A stretch of DNA of 64,000 nt from contig NZ_JAOTBD010000005.1 in assembly GCF_026162625.1 (NCBI RefSeq), positions 62,001 through 126,000 on the forward strand. Reading direction: 5' to 3'. The translations under genes and the position numbers were made by a program. Origin of the DNA: Paracoccus beibuensis (GTDB lineage: Bacteria > Pseudomonadota > Alphaproteobacteria > Rhodobacterales > Rhodobacteraceae). Numbering within the stretch: position 1 is the first letter of the stretch; every line of letters starts with the position of its first letter. Under the pieces are notes generated by a model, which made no database searches, had not been told where the DNA came from, and worked only from the letters and a program-made list of their open reading frames with translations. Shown here in pieces: positions 10,450 through 17,883 of this stretch.

Positions 10450-10477
10450 GGCCGCAATGTGCTGCGAAGCTGCGGCC
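10450..10477. promoter_or_regulatory. Inverted repeat in the ald / Lrp-regulator intergenic region
   Basis: GGCCGCA at 10450-10456 and TGCGGCC at 10471-10477 form a 7-bp inverted repeat with a 14-bp spacer, centred in the 133-bp region between the two divergent starts. Lrp/AsnC regulators bind dyads of this general kind. Its function as the operator is inferred from position only. Confidence 0.35.
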
Positions 10478-10541
10478 CAGATAGAGAGAAGCGGCGACGA
10501 TCCTGCTGGAAAAAGCCTCGATCTTCGCACAAGTTGTCGCC

Positions 10542-11009
10542 ATGGCCGACCTTGACGCAATAGACCGCCGAATCCTTGCCCTTCTCCAGGCCGAGGGGCG
10601 AATCAGCAATGCCGAACTGGCGGTGCGCGTGCACCTGTCGCCGTCGGCCTGTCACCGGCGCGTGCAGCGGCTGGAGGAAACCGGCGTCATCTCGGGTTAC
10701 GTCGCGCTGTTGGACGCCCGTGCGCTGCGCCGCCAGACCACAGTCTTCGTCGAGATCACCCTGTCAGGGCAGGCCGACGAGGTGCTGGATGCGTTCGAAC
10801 GTGGTGTGCGCACCATACCCGACGTGCTGGAATGCCACCTGATGGCGGGCACGGCCGACTATCTGCTGAAGATCGTGGTCGAGGATACCGACGATTTCGC
10901 CCGCATCCACCGCCAGCACCTGTCGCGCCTGCCGGGTGTCGCGCAGATGCACTCCAGTTTCGCACTGCGGACCGTGTTCCGCACCACAGCCATCCCCGTC
11001 CAGAATTGA
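10542..11009 (+). CDS. Lrp/AsnC-family transcriptional regulator (likely ald regulator)
   Basis: A 155-residue regulator of standard Lrp/AsnC layout. The N-terminal winged helix-turn-helix reads LDAIDRRILALLQAEGR then VHLSPSACHRRVQRLEETG, and the C-terminal RAM effector-binding domain includes ECHLMAGTADYLLKIV. It is divergent from ald, so control of alanine catabolism is the natural inference, by analogy with AldR. It ends in a strong terminator at 11009-11041. Confidence 0.9.
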   Translation: MADLDAIDRRILALLQAEGRISNAELAVRVHLSPSACHRRVQRLEETGVISGYVALLDARALRRQTTVFVEITLSGQADEVLDAFERGVRTIPDVLECHLMAGTADYLLKIVVEDTDDFARIHRQHLSRLPGVAQMHSSFALRTVFRTTAIPVQN

Positions 11010-11041
11010 AAACCCCCGCGACGCGGGGTCGCGGGGGTTTT
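11009..11041. terminator. Strong rho-independent terminator, probably bidirectional
   Basis: AAAACCCCCGCGAC at 11009-11022 pairs perfectly with GTCGCGGGGGTTTT at 11028-11041 around a five-base loop. It starts at the last base of the Lrp-regulator stop codon and lies 25 bp past the convergent rpsU stop. The A and T tails let it work in both directions. Confidence 0.88.
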
Positions 11042-11065
11042 CGGATGACACAAGATCGCGTCGTC

Positions 11066-11272
11066 TTACAGCGCGCCTTCGCGCTGTGCCTTTTTACGGG
11101 CCAGCTTGCGGGCGCGGCGAACGGCCTCGGCCTTTTCACGGGCTTTCTTGACCGACGGCTTCTCGAAATGCTGCTTGAGCTTCATTTCGCGGAAGACACC
11201 TTCGCGCTGAAGTTTCTTCTTCAGAGCGCGGAGCGCCTGTTCGACGTTGTTGTCGCGAACATTGACCTGCAT
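11066..11272 (-). CDS. rpsU: 30S ribosomal protein S21
   Basis: A 68-residue, strongly basic S21. The N-terminus [20 protein letters not shown], the block [20 protein letters not shown] and a Lys/Arg-rich tail are diagnostic. S21 sits near the 3' end of 16S rRNA and helps mRNA selection. AGGAAGGTGG lies just ahead of the ATG at 11272. It is transcribed convergently toward the Lrp regulator and shares its terminator. Confidence 0.97.
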   Translation of the reverse strand: MQVNVRDNNVEQALRALKKKLQREGVFREMKLKQHFEKPSVKKAREKAEAVRRARKLARKKAQREGAL

Positions 11273-11365
11273 GTGGTTGTCACCACCTTCCTAGGTTAGA
11301 GTTGCAAGATTGCAGGAAGCGTCCCCCTAACAAAGCCGGGCGCGTTTGTCCAGATGAGGTGTGCC

Positions 11366-12019
11366 ATGACCCAGACCGACCGCGACGCGCTGCTGGATGC
11401 CGCGCTGATCCACGTCCCGTTCGAGGGGATGAACGACCACGCGCTGGCCGCCGGCGCACGGGACATGGGCATTTCGCCGTCGCTGGTGCGGGTGCATTTC
11501 CCGCAGGGCGGTGCCGGCCTGGCTGCCGCCTATCACCGCAACGCCGACCAAGCCCTGCGCGTCTGGCTGGCCGAGACGCCGCCAGAGGGGCGCTTTCGCG
11601 ACCGCGTCGCCGAGGCCGTCTGGCGGCGGCTGGAACTGGTCGACCCCGAACTGGTCCGCGCGGGTGCCGCGACGCTGGCCCTGCCGCAGAACGCGGCGAC
11701 CGCCTCCCGGCTGGTCTGGGAAACGGCTGACGTGATCTGGACAGCGCTTGGCGACCGGTCGCAGGACGTGAACTGGTATTCCAAACGGGCGATCCTGTCG
11801 GCCGTCATCTCGGCCACCGTGCTGTTCTGGCTGGGCGACGAATCAGAGGGCAAGACCGAGACCCGCGCCTTCATCGACCGCCGGATCGACGGCGTGATGA
11901 ACTTCGAGTCCGCCAAGTCGCGGTTGCGCAAGCTGCCCGGCGCAGACACGCTGGCCCGCGCCGCCTTCGGCTGGATCCGCGCCCCGCGCGAGCGCGCCCT
12001 GCCCGGCAAGACCCGTTAA
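11366..12019 (+). CDS. COQ9-family protein (ubiquinone biosynthesis)
   Basis: A 217-residue COQ9 homologue. The N-terminal TetR-like helices (LLDAALIHVPFEGMNDHAL) and the C-terminal COQ9 domain with KRAILSAVISATVLFWLGD followed by FIDRRIDGVMNFE are typical of the alphaproteobacterial form. COQ9 binds lipids and supports the COQ7 hydroxylation step in ubiquinone synthesis. I start at ATG 11366, with GAGG seven to eight bases upstream; an in-frame ATG at 11354 is possible. The next gene starts 9 bp downstream, so the two form an operon. Confidence 0.86.
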   Translation: MTQTDRDALLDAALIHVPFEGMNDHALAAGARDMGISPSLVRVHFPQGGAGLAAAYHRNADQALRVWLAETPPEGRFRDRVAEAVWRRLELVDPELVRAGAATLALPQNAATASRLVWETADVIWTALGDRSQDVNWYSKRAILSAVISATVLFWLGDESEGKTETRAFIDRRIDGVMNFESAKSRLRKLPGADTLARAAFGWIRAPRERALPGKTR

Positions 12020-12028
12020 GGAGAGACG

Positions 12029-13018
12029 ATGTTCCCCGACCAGATGACCGCCGTCGAGATCGCCGCCCCCGGAGACGCCGACCAGCTGCGCCCGACGACC
12101 CGGCCCGTGCCGGTCCCCTGCCACGACCAGATCCTGATCAAGATCGCCTATGCCGGGGTGAACCGGCCGGACGTACTGCAGCGCGCCGGCAGCTATGCGC
12201 CGCCGCCCGGCGCCTCGGACCTGCCGGGGCTGGAAGCTTCGGGAGAGATCGTGGGCATGGGCGCCGGCGTCACGCGCTGGAAAAAGGGCGAACAGGTCTG
12301 CGCCCTGTTGCCCGGTGGTGGCTATGCCGAATACGCCGTCTGCCACGCCGACCACGCCTTGCGCATCCCCAAGGGCATGACCCTGCGCGAAGGCGCCTGC
12401 CTGCCGGAAACCGCCTTCACCGTCTGGTCGAACGTCGTCCAGCGCGGCGGGCTGACAGGGGGGGAGCGCTTCCTGGTCCATGGCGGCACGTCCGGCATCG
12501 GCATGATGGCGATCCAGATCGCACGTGCCCTTGGCGCCCGGGTCTTCGCCACCGCCGGCAGCGACAAAAAATGCGCGGCGATCGGGGCGCTTGGCGCGAC
12601 GGCGATCAACTACAGGACGCAGGATTTCACGAAGGTCCTGGCCGAGGCCGGCGGCGCGAACCTGATCCTGGACATGGTCGGCGGCAGCTATATCCCGCGC
12701 AACATCAAGTCGCTGGCGCTGGACGGCCGCCTGGTGATGATCGCCTTCCTCGAGGGTCCGAAGGTCGAGCTGAACTTTGCCCAAGTCATGGTCAACCGGC
12801 TGACGATCACCGGCTCGACCCTTCGCCCGCAGTCCGACGTCGCCAAGGCGGAGATTGCCGATGCGATCCGCAAGCAGCTTTGGCCGATGGTCGCGGCCGG
12901 GTCCGTCGGCGTCACCATCGACAGCGAGTTTGCCCTGGCAGAGGCCGCAGCCGCACACCGGCGGATGGAAAGCAGCGGTCACATCGGCAAGATCGTTCTG
13001 AAGGTCGCCGGGGACTGA
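12029..13018 (+). CDS. NAD(P)H-quinone oxidoreductase, PIG3/zeta-crystallin-type MDR protein
   Basis: A 329-residue zinc-free medium-chain reductase. The N-terminal GroES-like domain has AYAGVNRPDVLQRAG and the family's LPGLEASGEI; the nucleotide-binding domain has VHGGTSGIGMMAIQIARALGA; NYRTQDF and LILDMVGG follow in order. Relatives reduce quinones with NADPH. An AAGGAGAGACG ribosome binding site precedes the ATG. Cotranscription with the COQ9 gene suggests a quinone-related role, though that is inference. Confidence 0.88.
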   Translation: MFPDQMTAVEIAAPGDADQLRPTTRPVPVPCHDQILIKIAYAGVNRPDVLQRAGSYAPPPGASDLPGLEASGEIVGMGAGVTRWKKGEQVCALLPGGGYAEYAVCHADHALRIPKGMTLREGACLPETAFTVWSNVVQRGGLTGGERFLVHGGTSGIGMMAIQIARALGARVFATAGSDKKCAAIGALGATAINYRTQDFTKVLAEAGGANLILDMVGGSYIPRNIKSLALDGRLVMIAFLEGPKVELNFAQVMVNRLTITGSTLRPQSDVAKAEIADAIRKQLWPMVAAGSVGVTIDSEFALAEAAAAHRRMESSGHIGKIVLKVAGD

Positions 13019-13034
13019 GGCGGGAGCCGGTGCC

Positions 13035-13062
13035 TGTGGCTGGCATCGGCAAGGCAGCCACA
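13035..13062. terminator. Possible terminator hairpin between convergent genes
   Basis: TGTGGCTG at 13035-13042 pairs with CAGCCACA at 13055-13062 with a 12-base loop, in the 159-bp gap between the convergent quinone oxidoreductase and RNase T2 genes. There is no T tract, so the assignment is weak. Confidence 0.3.
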
Positions 13063-13177
13063 CGTCGCGATGGCGTATCCTGTGGCCGTCGCCGGCATCC
13101 CCGCCCCTCACCACATCGCAAGCCGACGACCCCACAAGCACCTTTCGGGCCAAGGCGGCGCCAGGCCGCAAGTCGGT

Positions 13178-13813
13178 TCAGCGCACCTGTTCCATCAGCA
13201 CGCGCGGCTGGCTGCAGTCCTGCCGGACATCGGGCGCGCAGTCGCGGGGCTGCAGGTCGCGCGTCAGGCAGATCCGCACCTCGGTCAAGGCGCCGTCGCG
13301 GCAGGTGACCGTCAAGCCGTCGGGCCCAAGGTCGGGATTGGCTTCCAGAAAGGCTTCCTCGACCACCGAAGGGGGCAGCGTGATGTCGCGGTCAAGGTCG
13401 TCGAAAACCCGCGGGATCGTCAACGGCCCAAGCGCCGCGCGCGTGGCGGCGTAGTAGCTCGTGGCCGACAGCCCGGTGCAGCGGCCGTGCTTTTGCCATT
13501 GATACCAGGCCAGGCCACCCGATCCCATGATGTCGGCCATTTCCGCGCTGTCGCGGCGGGACGGATCACGCTCGGACGTGGAGCACCGTTCCGGCCAGCC
13601 GCGTTCGTATTGCGGCCAGAGCCCGTGGACGGTGAAGTCGCGCCCACTTCCGTCACGGCATTCGGGCGCGTCGCGCCCGTCGCCGGTGCTTTTGCACCAA
13701 CTGGGCTGCCAGCTGAGGGCCAGGACGTAATAGTCGAACTGCCCGGCGACGTCGCGGGCCGCCAGCGGCAGCGGTGACAGCAGAAGGGCAAAGGCGGTGA
13801 TCAGGTTGCGCAT
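13178..13813 (-). CDS. Secreted ribonuclease T2-family protein
   Basis: A 211-residue protein with a signal peptide (cleavage expected after LAA near residue 19). The first catalytic block is VHGLWPQY with its histidine at residue 63; the second is YQWQKHGRC with its histidine at 109. These define RNase T2 endonucleases of the periplasm or outside. In the second block canonical enzymes have a glutamate three residues before the lysine (E-W-x-K-H); here that position is glutamine 105. Cysteines are paired as expected for disulfides. The gene stands alone between convergent and divergent neighbours. Confidence 0.9.
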   Translation of the reverse strand: MRNLITAFALLLSPLPLAARDVAGQFDYYVLALSWQPSWCKSTGDGRDAPECRDGSGRDFTVHGLWPQYERGWPERCSTSERDPSRRDSAEMADIMGSGGLAWYQWQKHGRCTGLSATSYYAATRAALGPLTIPRVFDDLDRDITLPPSVVEEAFLEANPDLGPDGLTVTCRDGALTEVRICLTRDLQPRDCAPDVRQDCSQPRVLMEQVR

Positions 13814-13998
13814 GCAGCCACTCTATCGACGCGCGGTGATGTTGGCAGCCGCCAATCGTGCGAATCCTCTTTTCCCCGGCCCCCTGAAACGCTATATGAC
13901 GCGGCAATTCCCCCCGAAAACGAGGAATGGCACCCGCCAAAGCCGTTTTTCCGGCCCAAGCTTCCTATGTTCGGGACAGACACGCGAAGGAGACTGAC

Positions 13999-14751
13999 AT
14001 GAGCAAGCCGCTGATGGCCAAGGCCACCGCCGTCTGGCTGGTCGACAACACTACGCTCAGCTTCAAGCAGATCGGCGATTTCTGCGGCCTGCACGAGCTT
14101 GAGGTGCAGGGCATCGCCGACGGAGATGTCGCGGCCGGTGTGAAGGGTTTCGACCCCGTCGCCTCGAACCAGCTGGACGCCGAGGAGATCAAGCGCGCCG
14201 AGGCAAGCCCTGCCTATAAGCTGCGCCTGAAGCACAACCCGGCGTCCGAAGGCGAGGAAAAGCGCCGCGGGCCGCGCTATACGCCGCTGTCCAAGCGCCA
14301 GGATCGTCCGGCCGCCATCCTGTGGCTAGTCAAGTTCCACCCGGAGCTGGCGGACGCGCAGATCGCCAAGCTGGTCGGCACCACGAAGCCGACCATCGCT
14401 TCCATCCGAGAGCGGACGCACTGGAACATCCAGAACATCCAGCCGATCGACCCGGTCGCCCTGGGCCTCTGCCGCCAGACCGAGCTTGATGCCGCCGTCC
14501 AGAAGGCCGCCAAGAAGCGCGCGGCCGAGGGCGGGGTGATGACCGACGACGAACGCCGCAAGCTGGTCAGCACCGAAACGTCGCTGTCGATGTCCGAGGA
14601 GCCGCGGCTGCCGACCTCGATCGCGGGCCTCGAGAACTTCAGCCTGACCCGCGAAGAGCCGAAGAACGAGCCGGCGCGCGACGCCGACAGCTTCTTCAAC
14701 CTGCCGGCCAATGACGAGGACGATGACGAGGACGAAGACGGCCGCCGCTGA
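13999..14751 (+). CDS. trcR: DUF1013 protein, cell cycle transcriptional regulator TrcR
   Basis: A 250-residue alphaproteobacterial DUF1013 protein. The N-terminal part has TAVWLVDNTTLSFKQIG, a helix-turn-helix-like segment; the middle has RPAAILWLVKFHPELADAQI followed by KLVGTTKPTIASIRERTHWN, a second HTH-like unit. The C-terminus is a very acidic tail of Asp and Glu. The family is annotated as a conserved cell-cycle regulator. I start at ATG 13999, preceded by GAAGGAGACTG, discarding an upstream extension from 13927. A terminator follows at 14774. Confidence 0.85.
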   Translation: MSKPLMAKATAVWLVDNTTLSFKQIGDFCGLHELEVQGIADGDVAAGVKGFDPVASNQLDAEEIKRAEASPAYKLRLKHNPASEGEEKRRGPRYTPLSKRQDRPAAILWLVKFHPELADAQIAKLVGTTKPTIASIRERTHWNIQNIQPIDPVALGLCRQTELDAAVQKAAKKRAAEGGVMTDDERRKLVSTETSLSMSEEPRLPTSIAGLENFSLTREEPKNEPARDADSFFNLPANDEDDDEDEDGRR

Positions 14752-14773
14752 GGGCGCGACGCTTCCGACGAAA

Positions 14774-14806
14774 AAGGGCCGGTGCGGATCAACCGCACCG
14801 GCCCTT
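14774..14806. terminator. Rho-independent terminator, shared by trcR and the GlsB-type gene
   Basis: AAGGGCCGGTGCGG at 14774-14787 pairs perfectly with CCGCACCGGCCCTT at 14793-14806 around a five-base loop, 22 bp after the trcR stop and 18 bp beyond the convergent gene's stop. The flanking A run (14771-14775) gives a T tract for the minus-strand transcript. Confidence 0.82.
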
Positions 14807-14824
14807 CGTCATTTGCGGACCCGA

Positions 14825-15082
14825 TCAGGTGCGGCCGCGCACCATCCGGACCAGCCAGATCAGGATGCAGGCGCCGATCACAGCGATGATCAACTGGCCG
14901 ATGACGCTGCCTTCGGCGCTGCTGCCCAGCACGAGGTCGAAGAGGAAGTTACCGATCAGGGCGCCGATGATGCCGACGATGATGTTCATCAGCAGGCCCA
15001 TATCGGACTTCATGATCTTCTCGGCGATCCAACCGGCAATCGCGCCAAGTATGATCGCAAGAATCCAGCCGATACCTTCCAT
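14825..15082 (-). CDS. GlsB/YeaQ/YmgE-family stress-response membrane protein
   Basis: An 85-residue very hydrophobic protein with three predicted membrane helices: GWILAIILGAIAGWIAEKI, LLMNIIVGIIGALIGNFLF and VIGQLIIAVIGACILIWLV. The Gly-rich helices and the GAIAGWIAEKIMKSD start match the transglycosylase-associated / YeaQ group, small inner-membrane proteins often induced by stress. Function is not established. GAAAGGGACATG provides the ribosome binding site. Confidence 0.88.
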   Translation of the reverse strand: MEGIGWILAIILGAIAGWIAEKIMKSDMGLLMNIIVGIIGALIGNFLFDLVLGSSAEGSVIGQLIIAVIGACILIWLVRMVRGRT

Positions 15083-15198
15083 GACATGTCCCTTTCAAGC
15101 CTTGGCCGCCCCCGTGGCGGCCATTCGTGGGATCAATGCGCAGCGCGGGCAAAGCGTTCCCGCGCCGTACATATCATGTTGCTGCTGTTGAAAAACGG

Positions 15199-16671
15199 TC
15201 ACACGGTCAGGCAGATGTATTTCATTTCAAGGTAGTCCTCGATCCCGTGGTGGCTGCCCTCGCGCCCCAGGCCCGACTGCTTGACGCCGCCGAAGGGCGC
15301 CACCTCGGTCGAGATCAGGCCGGTGTTCACGCCGACGATTCCGTATTCCAGCGCCTCTTGGACCCGGGTGATGCGGCCGATGTCGCGGGCATAGAAATAG
15401 GAGGCGAGGCCGAAGATCGTGTCGTTGGCCTTGCGGACGACCTCCTCCTCGGTCTCGAACCGGAAAAGCGGCGCGAGCGGGCCGAAGGTCTCCTCGGTCG
15501 AAACCTTCATGGCGTCGGTCACCCCGGTGACGACGGTCGGCTGGAAGAACAGCCCCTCGATCCTGTCGCCGCCGGTCACGACAGCGCCGCCGCCGTCCAG
15601 CACGTCACGGATATGCTCCTGCACCTTCTCGACCGCGCTTTCGTTGATCAGGGGACCGGTTGTCGTCCCCTCCTGCAGCCCGTCGCCCACGTTCAGCTTG
15701 TCGACGGCCGCCGCCAGCTTTCGGGCGAAGGCGTCATAGACGCCCGACTGTACATAGATCCGGTTGGCGCAGACGCAGGTCTGGCCGTTGTTGCGGAACT
15801 TAGACGCCATTGCGCCTTCCACCGCGGCATCCAGATCGGCGTCGTCGAAGACGATGAAGGGGGCGTTGCCGCCCAGCTCCATGCTGCATTTCATGACCTG
15901 GTCGGCGGCCTGGCGCAGCAGGATGCGCCCCACCTCGGTCGAGCCGGTGAAGGTCAGCTTGCGAACCTTGGGGTTCTCGCAGAACTCCTTCCCGACATCG
16001 CTGGAGCGTGATGAGGTCACGACAGACAGGATGCCCCTGGGCAGGCCCGCACGTTCGCCCAGGACCGCCATGGCCAGCGCCGACAGCGGCGTTTCGGCCG
16101 CCGGGCGGGCGACGAAGCCGCAGCCCACGGCCAGGGCGGGCCCGGCCTTGCGTGCGATCATCGCGTTCGGGAAGTTCCAGGGCGTGATGCTGCCGACGAC
16201 GCCGATCGGCTGGCGGATCACCGTCAGCCGCTTATCGGCGGCATGGCCGGGAATCGTCTCGCCGTAGACGCGCTTGGCTTCCTCGCCGAACCATTCGATG
16301 AAGCTGGCGCCATATGCGACCTCTCCCTTGGCTTCGGCCAGCGGCTTGCCCTGTTCGGCGGTCATGATGATGCCCAGGTCGTCCTGGTTCTGCATCATCA
16401 GGTCGTACCACTTGCGCATCACCTGTGCGCGTTCCTTGGCGGGGCGGGCGGCCCAGTCCTTCATCGCCTCGTGCGCGGCGTCGATGGCGCGGGCGACCTC
16501 GGGGCGGCCAAGGTCCGCCACCCGTGCGATGACGTCGCCGCGGGCGGGGTTCGTCACCTCGAACGTGGCGCCGTCGTCGGCATCGACCCACTCGCCCGCC
16601 AGAAAGGCGCGAGATTCCAGCAGCGACGGGTCGCGGAGCAGGGTGTTGAGGTCGGTAGGGTGCTTGGTCAT
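15199..16671 (-). CDS. gabD: NAD(P)-dependent succinate-semialdehyde dehydrogenase
   Basis: A 490-residue aldehyde dehydrogenase of the GabD subgroup. Visible are TPWNFPNAMIARKAGPAL, the cofactor-loop FTGSTEVGRIL, the general-base block MELGGNAPFIV and the catalytic-cysteine block NNGQTCVCANR. The C-terminus GREGSHHGIEDYLEMKYICL is characteristic of succinate-semialdehyde dehydrogenase. It oxidises succinate semialdehyde to succinate at the end of GABA-type degradation. The ATG at 16671 has GAGGA upstream; the frame continuing to 16710 is not needed. It is the same strand as the peptidase and TPP-enzyme genes, 162 bp downstream of them. Confidence 0.9.
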   Translation of the reverse strand: MTKHPTDLNTLLRDPSLLESRAFLAGEWVDADDGATFEVTNPARGDVIARVADLGRPEVARAIDAAHEAMKDWAARPAKERAQVMRKWYDLMMQNQDDLGIIMTAEQGKPLAEAKGEVAYGASFIEWFGEEAKRVYGETIPGHAADKRLTVIRQPIGVVGSITPWNFPNAMIARKAGPALAVGCGFVARPAAETPLSALAMAVLGERAGLPRGILSVVTSSRSSDVGKEFCENPKVRKLTFTGSTEVGRILLRQAADQVMKCSMELGGNAPFIVFDDADLDAAVEGAMASKFRNNGQTCVCANRIYVQSGVYDAFARKLAAAVDKLNVGDGLQEGTTTGPLINESAVEKVQEHIRDVLDGGGAVVTGGDRIEGLFFQPTVVTGVTDAMKVSTEETFGPLAPLFRFETEEEVVRKANDTIFGLASYFYARDIGRITRVQEALEYGIVGVNTGLISTEVAPFGGVKQSGLGREGSHHGIEDYLEMKYICLTV

Positions 16672-16833
16672 GGCGTCCTCGGGGGCAATGGGATCGGGGC
16701 AGATGAGCATGCGCCCCGGTGCTTGTCAAAGCGCCCCCGGTAGCCGTGCAGATCCTTCCGATGACCGGAACGTGAAAGAAAGTTTTTCCGGGTACGCAAC
16801 CTTGGGGTGGGTCGCGCGTTTTGCCTGCAATCG

Positions 16834-17883
16834 CTAAGCTGTCCCTCTTGGCGATCTCTCGGGGGCGGTGCGCTGGTCGCGCCGCCCTTCGGCCTGTCCG
16901 AAGGCGGCCTTCCAGCACGGTTGCAGATCACCGGGAGACGGCAATGCCGCGTAGACACCGCGCGCCACGGCCCGTGCCAGCACTGTCGCAGCGGCATGGC
17001 CCAGGCCGAACGCATCCGCCACCGGATCGGTCAGAGGGCGTGCGCCGGTGGACAGGGCAAAGATCAGGTCCCCATCCAGCGGCGTGTGGCTGGGCACCAG
17101 CGACCGCGCCAGCCCGTCATGGGCGACGATGGCCATGCGCTGCAGCGCGGCCTTGTCGAGGGCCGCATCCGTCGCAACGATGGCGATGGTCGTGGCCTCT
17201 CCCAGCCGCTTGGAGGCGAGGGGCTCCTCGGCTGCGGGAAAAGCTGTCGGCAGGCCAAGACCGCCGAATTCTGCGTCCAGTTCCCACGGTGCGGCCCAGA
17301 AATGCGGACCGTCGCCCACCGTCGCCTGTCCAAGCGCATTGACCACGACCAGCGCACCGACCGTGGCGCCGTTCGCCAGCACGGCCGACGCTGACCCGAG
17401 TCCGCCCTTCAGCGACCCCGTCAGCGCGCCGAGGCCCGCGCCGGCACTGCCGATGGCGAAGTGCTCGGCCGCCGCGGCCACCGCCGCCTTGCCAAGCGCG
17501 GGGTAGGGGTTGGTCCGCCAGACCTTGTCGCCGCCGTTCAGCAGGTCGAAGACGATGGCGCCGGGCACGATGGGCACCCGTGCCGGACCAACGGCGAAGC
17601 CACGCCCCGCCGCGTGAAGCGCCGCCATGACGCCGTCGCAGGCCGCAAGGCCAAAGGCCGACCCGCCCGACACCACCAGCGCATCGACGGCGGCGACCAG
17701 CTTGTCGGGAGCCAGCAGGTCCGTTTCCCGTGTGCCGGGGGCACCGCCCATGACATGAACCGCCGCCGCGAAGGGTCGGTCGCCCGTCAGCATGGTGACG
17801 CCGGACCGCAGGACGGAGTCATGGGCGTTGCCGACCCGCAGCCCCGCCACGTCGGTGATCAGGTTCAGCGGCCCCTGTCTCAT
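16834..17883 (-). CDS. P1-family (S58, DmpA/NylC-like) peptidase
   Basis: A 349-residue N-terminal-nucleophile hydrolase precursor. The opening ITDVAGLRVGNA, the segment VSGGSAFGLAACDGVM and GGLGSASAVLANGATVGALVVVN are typical. The autocleavage region is EATTIAIVATDAALDKA; by family analogy Thr231 becomes the new N-terminus and nucleophile. Relatives cut D-amino-acid, beta-peptide or omega-amino-acid oligomer substrates; which applies here is unknown. The residue before the nucleophile is Ala, whereas NylC has Asn. The last 29 residues are polar and probably a tail beyond the fold. It overlaps the upstream TPP-enzyme gene by 4 bp. Confidence 0.82.
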   Translation of the reverse strand: MRQGPLNLITDVAGLRVGNAHDSVLRSGVTMLTGDRPFAAAVHVMGGAPGTRETDLLAPDKLVAAVDALVVSGGSAFGLAACDGVMAALHAAGRGFAVGPARVPIVPGAIVFDLLNGGDKVWRTNPYPALGKAAVAAAAEHFAIGSAGAGLGALTGSLKGGLGSASAVLANGATVGALVVVNALGQATVGDGPHFWAAPWELDAEFGGLGLPTAFPAAEEPLASKRLGEATTIAIVATDAALDKAALQRMAIVAHDGLARSLVPSHTPLDGDLIFALSTGARPLTDPVADAFGLGHAAATVLARAVARGVYAALPSPGDLQPCWKAAFGQAEGRRDQRTAPERSPRGTA

